Of a stretch of 64,000 bases of DNA, positions 63,886-64,000 are shown piece after piece. Below the pieces are notes generated by a model, which saw only the letters and a program-made list of their open reading frames with translations, ran no database searches and was not told where the DNA came from. The DNA lies in assembly GCA_003991915.1 (NCBI GenBank), contig RQTK01000103.1, forward strand, positions 483,411 to 547,410, given 5' to 3'. Each line of letters opens with the position of its first letter. Positions within the stretch are counted from its first letter, which is position 1. Source of the stretch: Elysia chlorotica. Taxonomy: Eukaryota > Mollusca > Gastropoda > Plakobranchidae. A program made the position numbers and the translations under genes.

Positions 63886-64000
63886 AATGGTTGAGCATCG
63901 AAACCCACATTGCAAGGTCCGCGGTTCGAATCCTACGCTTGGTCGTCTCCTTCTGGTTCAGTCCAGTCTCCCGTGTGGCAGCCCGCAAAAATTGTCAGAT
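63886..64000 (+). mobile_element. SINE running off the window end
   Basis: The tRNA-like head (TCAAATGGTTGAGCATCGAA, box B GGTTCGAATCC) and shortened body (TCTCCCGTGTGGCAGC, AAAATTGTCAGAT) reach the last base. The rest is outside the window. Confidence 0.7.

Overview
The window is animal nuclear DNA, most likely from a gastropod mollusc. It is AT-rich, intron-rich and full of microsatellites and tRNA-derived SINEs. The phylum is inferred from gene style, the SINE type and the abundant TACATGTA palindrome, not proven. Only three genes can be assembled with consistent splice sites and reading frame. About 85% of the window is introns, repeats and unassigned intergenic sequence.

Layout. 1-12 kb: intergenic, with SINE fragments, a long GAT array and CT arrays around a 39-base gap. 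12.25-12.81 kb: degenerate ~165-bp tandem repeats. 12.88-24.9 kb (+): a complete DEG/ENaC sodium-channel gene of 12 exons and 501 residues, with two internally duplicated segments, each carrying one intact exon. 28.0-35.6 kb (-): the ribosomal protein S4 gene, 7 exons and 262 residues, with a pyrimidine-tract (TOP) start. Its introns 5 and 6 hold three related H/ACA-type snoRNA candidates. 36.7-38.3 kb (-): a decayed RTE-type LINE. 38.87-39.27 kb: a Harbinger-like DNA transposon fragment. 41.72-42.0 kb: a 31-bp minisatellite. 42.8-54.2 kb (-): a secreted trypsin-fold protein of 488 residues with eleven 12-residue Tyr/Pro repeats. All three catalytic residues appear to be lost, and a two-exon cassette is duplicated. 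54.3-64 kb: MITEs, SINEs, a ~620-bp duplication and long microsatellites, with one orphan candidate exon at 61.4 kb (-).

The three genes do not form a pathway: a membrane ion channel, a housekeeping ribosomal gene doubling as a snoRNA host, and a secreted protease homologue. What links them is genome style. Short tandem duplications (0.2-1.2 kb) recur through the window, and three of them copied exons. In those three the exon copies differ by few or mostly synonymous changes, while introns or silent sites have diverged. This suggests retained alternative exons, though uncollapsed haplotypes in the assembly are a live alternative.

The strongest candidates for something undescribed are the RPS4-intronic H/ACA snoRNA family, the duplicated pore-exon of the channel, and the catalytically dead repeat-bearing protease homologue with a sterically exclusive exon cassette.
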